Shown: positions 1-10,497 of the stretch, piece after piece
Numbering within the stretch: the stretch's first letter is position 1
Layout: each line of letters starts with the position of its first letter
Assembly: GCA_014706385.1 (NCBI GenBank)
Contig: JACGZH010000008.1
Coordinates: 496,001-560,000 of the forward strand
Direction: 5' to 3'
DNA: 64,000 nt
DNA from: Phaffia rhodozyma
Lineage: Eukaryota > Basidiomycota > Tremellomycetes > Cystofilobasidiales > Mrakiaceae
Made by a program: the position numbers and the translations under genes
Notes under the pieces: model-generated
The model's database searches: none
Told to the model about the DNA's origin: nothing
What the model saw: only the letters and a program-made list of their open reading frames with translations

Positions 1-2382
1 CGACGGTCTGCTGGTGTCCATCTCCCTTGTTGATAATAGCTGAGACATACGGAGCATCTACTACCGATTCTGCTGGCGTAAGCAAATCTGGCGTGCTCGG
101 ACTATCCGCGGGGTGGGCGTCTTGAGAGATGGATGTGGTGTGGAAGGAGTTGGAAGACAATGAGTCAGACAGGAGTGGAAGAGGAAGCGGAGGGGCGAGT
201 TCGGCTGGAGATGCCACTTGATCAGACGAAGTGATCGCCGGGGCATGTCCGACAACGGTGGTATCGGTAGTGACGGTTGTAGGAGAAGGAGCTCCGAATG
301 GTTCGGAGAAGACAGGGCTCCGAGTGGTTACTGGAGGCGAAGCAGCATTTGAGATCACAGTGTCGAGAGTGAGGTCGGGAAGAGTATCTTTGTGAGTGTG
401 TTGATGTGGATGTGTTTGGCCAAGGGGGCCCTGGGGAAGTGATCGTCGGACTGTATCACATTTAGGCAAGAAATTGACCGGAATCGATCTGTCAGTGGCA
501 ATGAGGGGGGCGACAGAAGAAAGGGAGAAAAAGATAGAAAGTTTGGACACACAATCGAAACTGCCTCTTCTACTGGGGCCTCTACTATTTGCTCTACTAT
601 TTGCCCTGGAGGCGATAGGCCTAGCAACAGCTTCGGCAATCTCTTCTAACCAGTTCGGTCCGCTCTCCTTGACTGGTTCCTCGACACCTCGCTCAATCAT
701 CCCTCTTACCACATTTCTCATCCGACCTCTCTCTGGAGCATTTTCTCGTTTTCTCTGTTCTTCGTCTTTAGACTGCTGCTTGTGCAACAGCCGGATCAAT
801 CGCCTAGCTGCCTCTGCTGCACCCACTAAGGGTATTTCACTCAGCCAGGGGTTTTTTTCCTGAAACAGCATCCGGTCGATGTCGGGTAGCGTCGGTGGGG
901 GCAGACTAAGCAGAGGAAGCGTTGGCTTGAGCGTCGAGGCAAACGAGATAAGCGCGGTATCGTAGAGCGACTGGACAATTTCTCCTTCAAGATGAACCAT
1001 CATCTCCAGATTTGGTCGGTCCTGAATATTGTTACTGCACAGGATGGCTGCCGACCGATCGACGACGAGGAATTTCGAGTGAAACGTTCCGACGAGAGGT
1101 CGATGATAATTGAGGACTGGAAATTGTGACACGTTCGCACGCGCGTGTATGAGATCAGTCAGTGAGGGGTACATTGAAAGATCATTTGGAAACTGAGTAG
1201 ATATGAGCTCCTACCTTGCATATCTAGGTTGGGAATTTCATCGGGTAAAGGCAGATCGATAGATGGCCACAGCGAGGGTGGTACGGGTGAATGTCGATTG
1301 ATGAACTGTAGGCCAACGCAAAATATGGGTGAAGAGAGTTAGACGCAATTATCAAACGAATACAAAGGAGATCAAGAACGACGGAGAAGAAGAATTGTAG
1401 CATCTACCTGTCTAATGGTACCTCTGTCATAGACAAGTTTTACAATTATCTTTTTGTCCCCTTTACGGGTGCCCTCAGTGATCTCTTTGCCAAGCCTGCC
1501 GGAAAGGGTCTTGAGAGCCTGGCAGATTGAGCGCTGGCTGTTAGACGGCTGCCAATAGTTTGTAAACAGAAGGACTTCGTGTTGTGCCTTTGTAATAAGC
1601 GTAGCATGATGGGCGATGATGTCCGGGATACTGCACACACACATAGACAAGGAGTGTGAGCGAATTGAACTTTGGACGTATGTTGACGTGACGAAAGAGA
1701 TAGAGAGATAAGCACCTACAGAGAGATCACGGTGAGCGGTACAGTCCCGGTGACACCTAACAGGGAGGGAGAGACGAGGCCGACTCTTGGGTCTGTGTTG
1801 AGCGTCTGGAGAACAGAGCCATAGATCTATTTATATGACAAAAGACTCTCGTCAGTATGTGCCAGGTCGTTGGATGAACCTCCCAAGTCTCTCGCTTCCG
1901 TTCCAGTATTCCGTCCATAGCTCAGCCGGCAAGTGAAGAAGGGAAAATACGGGAGAGGTTGCTGCCTCATGCCTTGGTACCAAGCAACTCAAGACGGACA
2001 GACTCACATCAAGGAACAAGTCTGAAGGATCTACACCGGATCCTTCTCTTGCCCACGTCCCGCATTGTCTGACGAGGTCTCTTTCGGCCTGACGTTCTTG
2101 TTCTGTGCGCGACCCACGGTCTTTCTCAAGCTGACGGCCACCATCCGACCAGAGTTTCCAATAGGCCTTCTTGTACCACGCTGGCTTGGGCAGATATGCG
2201 GAAGAGACTCTGACAGCCTCCGGTTTGATCTCGCTCTCTTTGGGTTGTTGAGCGAGAATCTGGGTGAGTGATTTATGATGACGAAGACCTGACCGAGGAG
2301 AAGATGATGATGATGATGATGTTGCTGTGATCTGCGGATTGACCAATTCGAGCACCTCGCGAGATGGACTGATGGCGACCAT
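1..2382 (-). CDS. Phospholipase D-like (HKD superfamily) protein, 3' part cut by window edge
   Basis: A minus-strand, intron-containing gene that starts at 2382 and runs off the left edge. The first exon (2382 to about 1852) gives MVAISPSREVLELVNP, with a serine run coded by a GAT repeat near 2310. A middle exon (about 1400-1640) reads TKAQHEVLLFTNYWQPSNS, the strand and helix that open fungal PLD-fold domains. A later exon holds HSKFLVVDRSAAILCSNN (about 1030-1090), a good HxKxxxxD catalytic motif. The frame stays open through a Ser/Thr/Pro-rich segment to base 1 (VDAPYVSAIINKGDG), so a second HKD motif would lie outside the window. Members hydrolyse phosphodiester bonds of phospholipids or nucleic acids; the substrate cannot be told here. 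It is divergent from the aspartyl-tRNA synthetase gene across a 580-bp spacer. Family assignment is firm; exon joints are approximate. Confidence 0.8.
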
Positions 2383-2962
2383 TCTCTAACAGGAAGAGGC
2401 TAGGAGAGATGGCGATAGGGATAGATGGGTGGTAGAGGTAGAAGAGGGGACAGGATGGTGTAGATGAGGCACGGCGAACTTAAAAATAAAGAGAATACCA
2501 GGAACGGGAAAGAAGGAGCAAAAAGGTAACGACCTGATCAGGAACATGTCAGGATCATATACACATACACGGGCCGCCCGCACCCACACTTGCGCACACG
2601 CACAAATTGTTTCACGCAGCCAAGGCGACACGGTCAGGACGTCTCTTCCAGGGCACAGCCAAGCCGTCGCCGGGCCCTTATGGTCCCGGTGTCGTCAGCA
2701 TCCGCAGCCAACCAGCCGAGTCGAGCTCGGGCACGGTCGGTCTAAGATTGTTAAGCCTAAAGGTTGAGTGGTCATGGAGCTGCACCTGGTTACAACGTCA
2801 CAACGTCACGCATTTACGCCGTAACCCTATGACTCGTAAACGCATCATATTCCCTTCTGTCCTCTAAGTTCTGTCCTGTTCTTTTTTCTTGGCTTTCTTT
2901 TTTCTTTCTTTTTTTAATTTTTCTCTTCGTATATCCATCATCACATACATTCATTCTTAATC
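2383..2962. promoter_or_regulatory. Divergent promoter region, PLD-like gene / DPS1
   Basis: This 580-bp spacer lies between two divergent starts. The right half is a pyrimidine-rich tract (about 2875-2935) just before the aspartyl-tRNA synthetase start, a pattern repeated before other genes here. I see no clear TATA box and no other gene. Confidence 0.5.
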
Positions 2963-5419
2963 ATGTCCGATCAACCTACTACTCCTGCTCCCGCTATTGA
3001 CAATGCGGTTGAAGCCAAGCCTGATGTTCCTCTTGGGTGAGACCCTTGATCTTCTCTCCTCTAATCTCGTCCGCTCTATACTGATCCTATCCTGTCCCTG
3101 TTTTCTACTTTCGTTCTGCTACCTCCTTCGGTCTGGAACAATCTTACGCGCGGATCGGTCAACGTCAATACAGAGAGGACGGAAAGCCTCTTTCCAAGAA
3201 CGAAATTAAGAAGCGAGCTAAGGAGGCCGAGAAGGCTGCCAAAGCTGCTGCCCGGGCCGAACGAGAGAAGGAGGAGGCCAGGTTGCGAAAGGAGAAGGAC
3301 GATCTCGTCAGTTCTTGCTCAACATCTTTTGACCTATCCTTGAGGCAAAAGAAGCTCATCTTGCTTGCCCATCTTCTTGCATCTGAAATAGGATCTTGCT
3401 AAGCAAAACTACGGAAAGCTTCCTCTCCACCAGTCGGCCGAACGAGAAACCAGGGAGCGAGCCCAGCTCGCCGACATCTCAAAGGCCAACATCGGACAGA
3501 CCATCTACTTCCGAGCCAGAGTCACCACTACTCGAGCCCAGGGTAAGAGAGTTTTCTTCCTTTTTCTTTTGTTTTTCTCGTTTCTTTCCCTCTACCTCAA
3601 CTTCTGACTAGCGCTTGACTGCATCACCGACGATAAACACACTTCAAAGGATCCAAGATGGTCTTCCTTTCGCTTCGACAGCAGTCGTCTTCCATCCAGG
3701 CTCTTATGGAGCTTTCGAAGGATGCTTCCGACCCACATCAGGTGTCAAAGCAGATGCTAAAGTATGCGGCATCGATCCCTACCGAGAGCATTGTCCTTGT
3801 CGAGGGAGTCGTCAAGGCGCCCTTTGAGGAGGTCCGAGGAGCCAGTGTGAAGGACGCCGAAATTGTTATCAGGAAGGTATGTACAGCAGAGAGGAAAGCC
3901 TATCAGCAGGTCTCGTAATCGGATCTGAACGCATCGATTATCTCTTATTTCAATGGCTATCAGATTCACACTATGGTTGAGGTCTCTGCGACGCTCCCTA
4001 TGTTGTATGCTGATGCTTCCCGGTCGGCTGCCGACTATGAGAAAGAAGACTCGCAGTATGCGAGCGTATCTCTCGCGACTCGATTGAACAACCGAGTGAT
4101 TGACCTTAGAGTGAGACCTGTCTTCATCTGTGTTACAGGCCTTGGGCGGGCCTGCCCCTTTTCCTTTTTGTTATTGCTGACGCGGCACACCTCTTTTCCG
4201 CATATACTCTAGACCGACACCAATTTGGCGATCTTCAAGATCCAGTCGGCCGTTGGACAATGTTTCCGAGAGTTCCTCACCAAGCAGAGGTTTATCGAGA
4301 TTCACACTCCAAAGCTTCAGGGAGCAGCCACTGAGTCTGGTGCTTCCGTTTTCAAGGTCGAGTACTTTGGAGGACCCGCCTTCTTGGCTCAGTCGCCCCA
4401 GTTGGCCAAACAGATGTGTATCGCTGGTGATATGGAGAGGGTTTTCGAGATTGCTCCTGGTAGGTCCTATTTATTTGCTTGTGTATGCATATCTACTGAG
4501 ATCACTCATTTATCTATTCATCTGCTCTCGACACATAGTTTTCCGAGCGGAGAACTCGAACACACACCGACATTTGACCGAATTCACTGGGTTGGATCTC
4601 GAGATGGCTTTTGAATCCCACTACCATGAGGTCCTCGAGTTGCTCGATAGCTTGCTCCTCTACCTTTTCAAAGAGCTCAAGACCACGTACGCGAAGGAGG
4701 TCGCTACCGTTCGAACGCAATTCCCGACCGAAGAGTTCTTGATCCCCGAGAAGACTGTCAAGTTGCATTTCAAGGAGGCTATCGCCATGTTGAGGGAAGC
4801 TAATGTTAAGAACGAGGATGGATCTGAGCTGGGAGATTACGACGATCTTAGGTTGGTCTTCTTTCCGTCCTAATTTTTGCTCTTCATATTCATTGGTCTT
4901 ACATGCATTTGCCCATTTTTTCTGTCTTTGCTCCGTACAGCACAGCGAACGAGAAGAAGCTTGGAGCGCTGGTTCGAGAGAAGTATCAGACCGACTACTT
5001 TATTCTTGACAAATTCCCCCTCGCTATCCGACCGTTCTACACCATGCCGGATGCAACCGACCCCAACTACTCAAACTCGTATGACTTCTTCATGAGAGGA
5101 GAGGAGATCCTCTCTGGTGCTCAACGAATCCACGACGCTGAGTTCTTGTGTCAAAAGATGAGAGAGAAGGATGTTGACCCGGATTCGATGAAGGGTTACG
5201 TTGATGCTTTCCGATTCGGAGCACCCCCTCATGCCGGTGCTGGTTTCGGTCTCGAGCGAATCGTGCAGTTCTACCTTAACGTGGGTTTCGCTTTCTTCTT
5301 CTCTTGTCTCTTTAGAATCAACGCTGACCACGTTCTCTCATGTTGATTCAAACCACCAGCTCGGAAACATCCGACGATCGAGTCTCTTCCCCAGGGATCC
5401 TACTCGACTGGAGCCTTGA
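2963..5419 (+). CDS. DPS1: Cytosolic aspartyl-tRNA synthetase
   Basis: Class II aminoacyl-tRNA synthetase that charges tRNA-Asp with aspartate in the cytoplasm. The spliced product is about 550 residues, as expected for the eukaryotic enzyme. After [14 protein letters not shown] comes a lysine/alanine-rich helix ([20 protein letters not shown]), typical of the RNA-binding extension of eukaryotic AspRS. Next is an OB-fold anticodon-binding domain ([18 protein letters not shown]...), then the catalytic core: motif 2 [20 protein letters not shown] (about 4540-4600) and motif 3 [14 protein letters not shown] (about 5236-5277), ending in [17 protein letters not shown]. At least seven short introns are visible (for example 3037-3173). 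The ATG at 2963 is chosen because it opens the exon that joins in frame to the helix. The next gene downstream, PacC, is also on the plus strand. Confidence 0.95.
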
Positions 5420-6119
5420 TTTGAGTGTGGAACCGAGATGGATAAACCAGGAGTGAGGCAAGGAGAAGAAGGAGAATAATGAGAAGAATTATGAGGGTGA
5501 TGATATGAAAATGACGCACTAGGAACGCACGGTTGACCTTCAAAGCACTTGAAGAGAAGTACAAGAATAGACTGAAGTGAAAAGATAAGAATCGCCTCCA
5601 TAGTCGTAGACGATCGGCTAAAACCTCTGTATCTCGCAGTAAGGCCAAGTCCAATAACATGAAACGAGGACGATCTGTTGTCTGTGCTGGAAGGCGGTTG
5701 GTAGGTTGAGCTGAACCTCAAAGTCACGTGATCTCAGATATGAATTCGCTGCACACCATGTCGGCTGTTCAGCTATGTGGCGGCGACGTCGGTGATTAAC
5801 ACTTCGCTCGGCGTCTGACGAGAGGCAGCTGAATTATTAACCTTTCAAAGCTGAGCCGTAGCCAAGCCAAACTTTCTTTCCTTGGCGATGGCTTGGCCAT
5901 TTTTTCCTCTTAAGAAACATCCTCTTCTGTTGCCTTCTTCTTCTCCTTCTCTTTCTTGCTCCCTTTTTCCTCTTCTTGTCTTTGAGGAGAACACATAACG
6001 ACCACCATACTCACCAACCCACTCACTCACTCACTCGCCTGTTCACATAGTACAATTAATAGACAGCTCTCTTCTTTCTCCCTGCTCGGCTCCATTCACA
6101 CATTCTTAATCTCGCCTCG
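5420..6119 (+). promoter_or_regulatory. PacC/RIM101 upstream region
   Basis: This 700-bp spacer lies between the AspRS stop and the PacC start. It contains a TCACGTGA palindrome (5724-5731), a cluster of GCCAAG-type sites (5861-5897, listed separately), a pyrimidine-rich block (about 5870-5990) and CACT repeats near 6020. No gene is recognised in it. Confidence 0.5.
5861..5897 (+). promoter_or_regulatory. Cluster of three PacC/Rim101 consensus sites upstream of PacC itself
   Basis: GCCAAG occurs at 5861-5866 on the plus strand. Its complement CTTGGC occurs at 5881-5886 and 5892-5897. The PacC consensus known from Aspergillus is GCCARG. One GCCAAG on either strand is expected about every 2 kb, so three within 37 bp, some 220-260 bp before the PacC start, is unlikely by chance. 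The inference is auto-regulation; binding is not shown. Confidence 0.5.
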
Positions 6120-8155
6120 ATGCAGCAACAGCAGTCACAGGCTCACACCCAGACTCAGCAGCAGCAGGACACTCACCTCTGCCTCTGGGTAGGTTGCACC
6201 AAAATTGCACCAGATCCGGAAACACTCTACAACCATCTCTGCAACGAGTAGGTCTCCTTTTCCTCGTTTCATTATGTTCTCTCGTTCTCAGCTGACAAAT
6301 CATCTTTGATTACACGTTCGCAGTCATATCGGGCGAAAGTCGACTCAGAATCTCTGTCTGACTTGTCATTGGAAGGGCTGCGAGATTACGTGTGCAAAGC
6401 GGGATCACATCACTTCTCACCTCCGAGGTTCGTCGTCATCGTCCCTCTATGCCATGGGTTCCCTTCTCTTCATCTGTCTACCATCCATCGTCTGCCGCTG
6501 TTGTTCTGTTCAGAGATCTGATGTCATCCTCTGTTTACAACTCTTCCACTTTGCCACAGTTCATACGCCTTTGAAGCCACACTCATGTGCCGTTCGTCTC
6601 TGTTCATCTTTCCTGTTCTTATCTCCTTTGTTTTCTCAGGTTGCTCACGATCCCGTCCTACTCTCTTTGTTTCGAACACTTTTAGATCTGTAACAAGACG
6701 TTCAAGCGACCTCAAGATCTCAAAAAGCATGAGCGAATCCATACTCAGGAACATCACACCGTCCATAAATACTCCAAGGCGGCTGTTGCAGATGATCCGG
6801 ACTTTGGATCTTCTGCAAAGGAACGCCGTTCGAGTGCTGGTTCTGCTAGTTCGAGAAGGCCGAGTCTTGAAAAGAAGAAGCGACTGTCCGAGGATCCCCA
6901 ACAGCCTGGTACGTACTATTACATCCTTACTCATGTTTTTTCTCTTCGTGATTCCAGGCTCATTCGAACGCCTCTCTGTAGACTTTTCTTCTCCAAGCTC
7001 GTCTTCCCTGTCGCCGAACTCGGCATCCACCTCATCTTTGACGACTCCACCTCCGTTGGACGGTTTGTCCTCCATGAACGCTTACCCTCAAATCCCCAAC
7101 CAGGTCTATCCGTTTGCCCAGAATCTCTATCCTTCCACGGGCCCTGGATCTCTTAGTCAAGGGCCTCTCGTACATCCCTTCAACCAAAACTACCTCCGGT
7201 CCGATAGTCACCCTTTTGCAACGCACGGCTATGGAGGAGCACACGGACAGCAACCTCAGTTCCTCGGCCAGAAGAGAGGACTCGAGTTTGACGGATTTTT
7301 TGATGACGTTAAGAAGAGACGGGTCGAGCCTACATACGATCAAAGTGAGTCCTGAAAGTCTCTGGCCTATGGGTTCGTTACCAGACTAAAAGTTGTTCTC
7401 CCTCTGTTTTCTCTTATAGACATGGCGCTCCGATTGGAAGAGTTGTCTCGCAACTTGACGAGTAACCAGCACGGAGGAGCCTCTGTTTCTACCGGTTTAC
7501 CCGCCAATGCTTCCTATCTTGTTCAGTCTCAACTCAAATCGTTGTCGGGTACAAATGGTGCTTTGCCTTCTTACGTCCCGTCATATCACTCAAGCGAACC
7601 GCATGCTTTGAACAGGACCTCCCAGCACAAGTCTCTTCAGTCCCAGCAGCCAATCTCGACAAACCTCAATCAAACGAATCAGAACTACTTGGACTTGTTT
7701 TCCCAGGCACCGCCAAGCTTGATCCCAGAGTTCCGAAATGAAGAAGAGGTCGCTCAGACCAATACATTCTTGTTCAATCTCCTAGTCGGCGCTATGGCCG
7801 TACAAGGACAGAACGGAAACAATCAGTACCAGCAGCAGCAGCATCAGCAGCCGGCTTTAGTCGGCGGGCCTCGACCAGAGGAAGACGCCAAGAACGTACT
7901 GGGAGCACAGCAGTTTGACCCGGCCCTGCTGGCAGAACTGGGACTGACCGGGATGCCCGGTTTGGATCCTGGGGTATTGAATGCCGACATGCAGTTGCAG
8001 CACCAAATCGAAAACCACCGATTGCAGTTACAGATGCTCCAGCAACAGCAACAGAGTCTTCATCAGCGGCAGACCCTGAACAACCAGCCACAGCGACAGC
8101 AGATGATGTACCCGTCGTTATCTGACTTGAACTTGTACCCGCAGAATCTCGACCA

Positions 8156-8192
<37 letters not shown>

Positions 8193-9680
8193 CAGTCTTA
8201 CTCGTCGCTTTACCCTCAACAGCCGACTATCAGAGTGGGATCAGATGCCCACCGACCGATTGCTCATCTTCCTTCCAACCAGAATCGATCTGGGTCTGCC
8301 CCGACCGCCATCAGCCGTGGAACAAACCAGACTGGGCTTGGTATGCAGACCTTGCTTCAAAACGCGCCTCTCTTCCAGACGGCTACCCACTTGAACGCTG
8401 ATTCTCCTAGAGCAGCCGAGTCTTCCTACGATTCGACGGACTCTTCCTCCTTGAACTCATCGCCTCATCTGTCTCACCAAGCCTCGCTTCAGCACAGATC
8501 GTCTGGCTACCAATCCAGCAGTTCTTCAGACGCGTTCTCAAACCACACTGCTTTCTCTCCGCCTTCCTCGCACGGACTTTCCCCGCTCTCGATTGTCGGC
8601 GAAGGCGTGACCGCTGGTTCTTCGCCAGAAGACTCAAGCACGTTGTTCGATGGAATTACCCATCCTGCGCTTTCGTTCAGTTCGCTCGCCAAACCTAGAG
8701 GAGCATCCGTCAGCGTCGGGCTTGTTCCTTCTTGGGGAGGTGACTTAAGGTCGTATAGAGCAATGGAGCCTCTACAGGCCGGAGCTCCTCTGTCAACGTC
8801 CAAGGTGGATGAGCATGAGCGAAAGTCGATCAAGAAGCAAAGTAAGACTGAGGATGAACCAGACTCGGCCGAGGAGAGGTCTCCTTCGGACGTGGCCATG
8901 AAGGGTGGACCGTTTGGTTATCCCGAAGCGGAATCCCTCAAGCTTCCCTCGATCAACAACCCAGACTTGCTTCCTCCCTATCGACCTCGACAGCATTCGA
9001 TCGACTCATCCGCCGCTTCATCTGATGCGACCGCTCACCATGATGGTTCCTCTCGAGATGGATCGCATAGCCGATCGGCTTCGCCGGCTTCGCCTTCCTC
9101 AAGAGCTTCCACCCCATCGTTCGATGCTGGCCGACGGTCGACCACCGCCTACTCCGATCTTCGATCCACGATCAGTAAATCCTCCACCCCTCCTCCTCTT
9201 GCCTCTTTGTCGTCCACCTCAAAGACGAAACAGTCATCGCCCCGGACGCAGACGCTTCCTTCGATCTCTTCAATTTATCCTTCCTTCTCCCGAATTCCAG
9301 CCCAATCAGAGAGAGTCTCAATTGCACCGATGGACACTCGACCGCTTAAAGATATTCATCTGAGGAGACCATCCGGAACGGAAGACATTGTTGGGGGATT
9401 AAACACTCTTCGACTAGCTGCTTCGTCTTCTTCTTCCACCCAGGCTTCTCCCATAACTATAAGCAGACCTTTGAACGAGGACGAGACCACCCAGTCTCAG
9501 TCGACTCTCTCTGGGGCAGGGCTGGAAGCTGGAAAGCATATCGAGCTCATCAAGGCGCTTTTGGTTGGGATCAATCAAAAATGGAGAGCTGTGGTGGAAG
9601 AGCAAGGGGAGGAGGGTAAGAAGGATGGAGAACAGGAGATGGAACTTTTAGACGAGAAACGGACCGAGGTCGCTGTTTAA
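6120..9680 (+). CDS. RIM101: pH-response transcription factor PacC/Rim101 (three C2H2 zinc fingers)
   Basis: Ambient-pH regulator that acts in the nucleus after alkaline signalling through the Pal/Rim pathway. Exons in the first 700 bases encode a glutamine-rich N-terminus and three adjacent C2H2 fingers. Finger 1 is [20 protein letters not shown] and finger 2 is [20 protein letters not shown]. They are followed by [11 protein letters not shown] and finger 3, whose helix is [14 protein letters not shown]. This spacing and the HIGRKST and LKPH linkers are diagnostic of the PacC/Rim101 family. The rest, to the stop at 9680, is long and low-complexity (Ser, Pro, Gln), including a run of 14 glutamines at 8154-8195. 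A basic stretch, [10 protein letters not shown] (about 7300), could serve in nuclear import. The total is roughly 1,000 residues, long but normal for basidiomycete Rim101. The start at 6120 is the first ATG in the exon carrying finger 1. PalI/Rim9, from the same pathway, is about 17 kb downstream. Confidence 0.93.
8154..8195 (+). repeat. CAG/CAA repeat coding 14 glutamines in PacC
   Basis: There are fourteen codons, twelve CAG and two CAA, in frame inside the disordered C-terminal half of PacC. Flanking sequence is also glutamine-rich. Length variation between strains is likely. Confidence 0.9.
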
Positions 9681-10196
9681 GAAGACTTCTTTCTTTCTTT
9701 TGCTTTGTTTGGCCTTCCTTATTCTTCTCTACATATCTCTTATTTCTGGGTCTCATCTTCGTTGTATCTCTTTCCGGTTTAACACTCCTTTTCTTTGCAC
9801 CAAAGATTTCTCAAGTCTATGTATCAATCAGATTTTTTCTCTTTTCTTCTACCATATGAATCCTTTACCTGCTCCCTTACTCCCTTCTTCTCTTCGTCTT
9901 TGACTTTTCTTTTTTTCTTCGTTTCAATATACATTTGTGGCTCGTTCTCCATTCATTCGTTGCATGAAGGAATTGTTTGTTATGATTAGATTTTCTTAGC
10001 TTCGCCTATTGACTATAGACCCAGACTGAAAAGAAAGAAAAGAGGACAGAAAAGAACGAAGGATAACAAAACTAAAACAGAACAAGTACAAATGAAGGGA
10101 AAAGAATGATACAACCCATCCATAACATGTTTTCAAAAATGGAAACAACCAAGAAGAAACGAAAGAGAAAGCAAAGGAGAGAAGAAGAAGGGGACA
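9681..10196. other. Convergent 3' region of PacC, no gene seen
   Basis: A T-rich 3' flank of PacC is followed by an A/G-rich stretch. The switch near 10020 suits the meeting of two convergent 3' UTRs. No coding signal was found. Confidence 0.5.
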
Positions 10197-10476
10197 GGAT
10201 AGACGGATAGACGGATAGACGGATAGACGGATAGACGGATAGACGGATAGACGGATAGACGGATAGACGGATAGACGGATAGACGGATAGACGGATAGAC
10301 GGATAGACGGATAGACGGATAGACGGATAGACGGATAGACGGATAGACGGATAGACGGATAGACGGATAGACGGATAGACGGATAGACGGATAGACGGAT
10401 AGACGGATAGACGGATAGACGGATAGACGGATAGACGGATAGACGGATAGACGGATAGACGGATAGACGGATAGAC
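10197..10476. repeat. Perfect 8-bp minisatellite, (GGATAGAC)35
   Basis: The unit GGATAGAC repeats 35 times without an interruption that I can see (280 bp). It begins after GGGACA at 10191-10196 and stops where the next unit becomes GATTGAGT. It lies 21 bases beyond the checkpoint-mediator stop codon (minus strand), so it is probably transcribed in that gene's 3' UTR. Since 8 is not a multiple of 3, translation gives an 8-residue repeat (SIRLSVYP) in one minus-strand frame; this is treated as non-coding. Confidence 0.95.
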
Positions 10477-10497
10477 GATTGAGTTTTTGTTCTCTCT

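Noticed and set aside
4253..4873. 206-codon frame across the AspRS gene
   Set aside because: It runs through introns and out of frame with the conserved synthetase motifs, which are all explained by the spliced AspRS.
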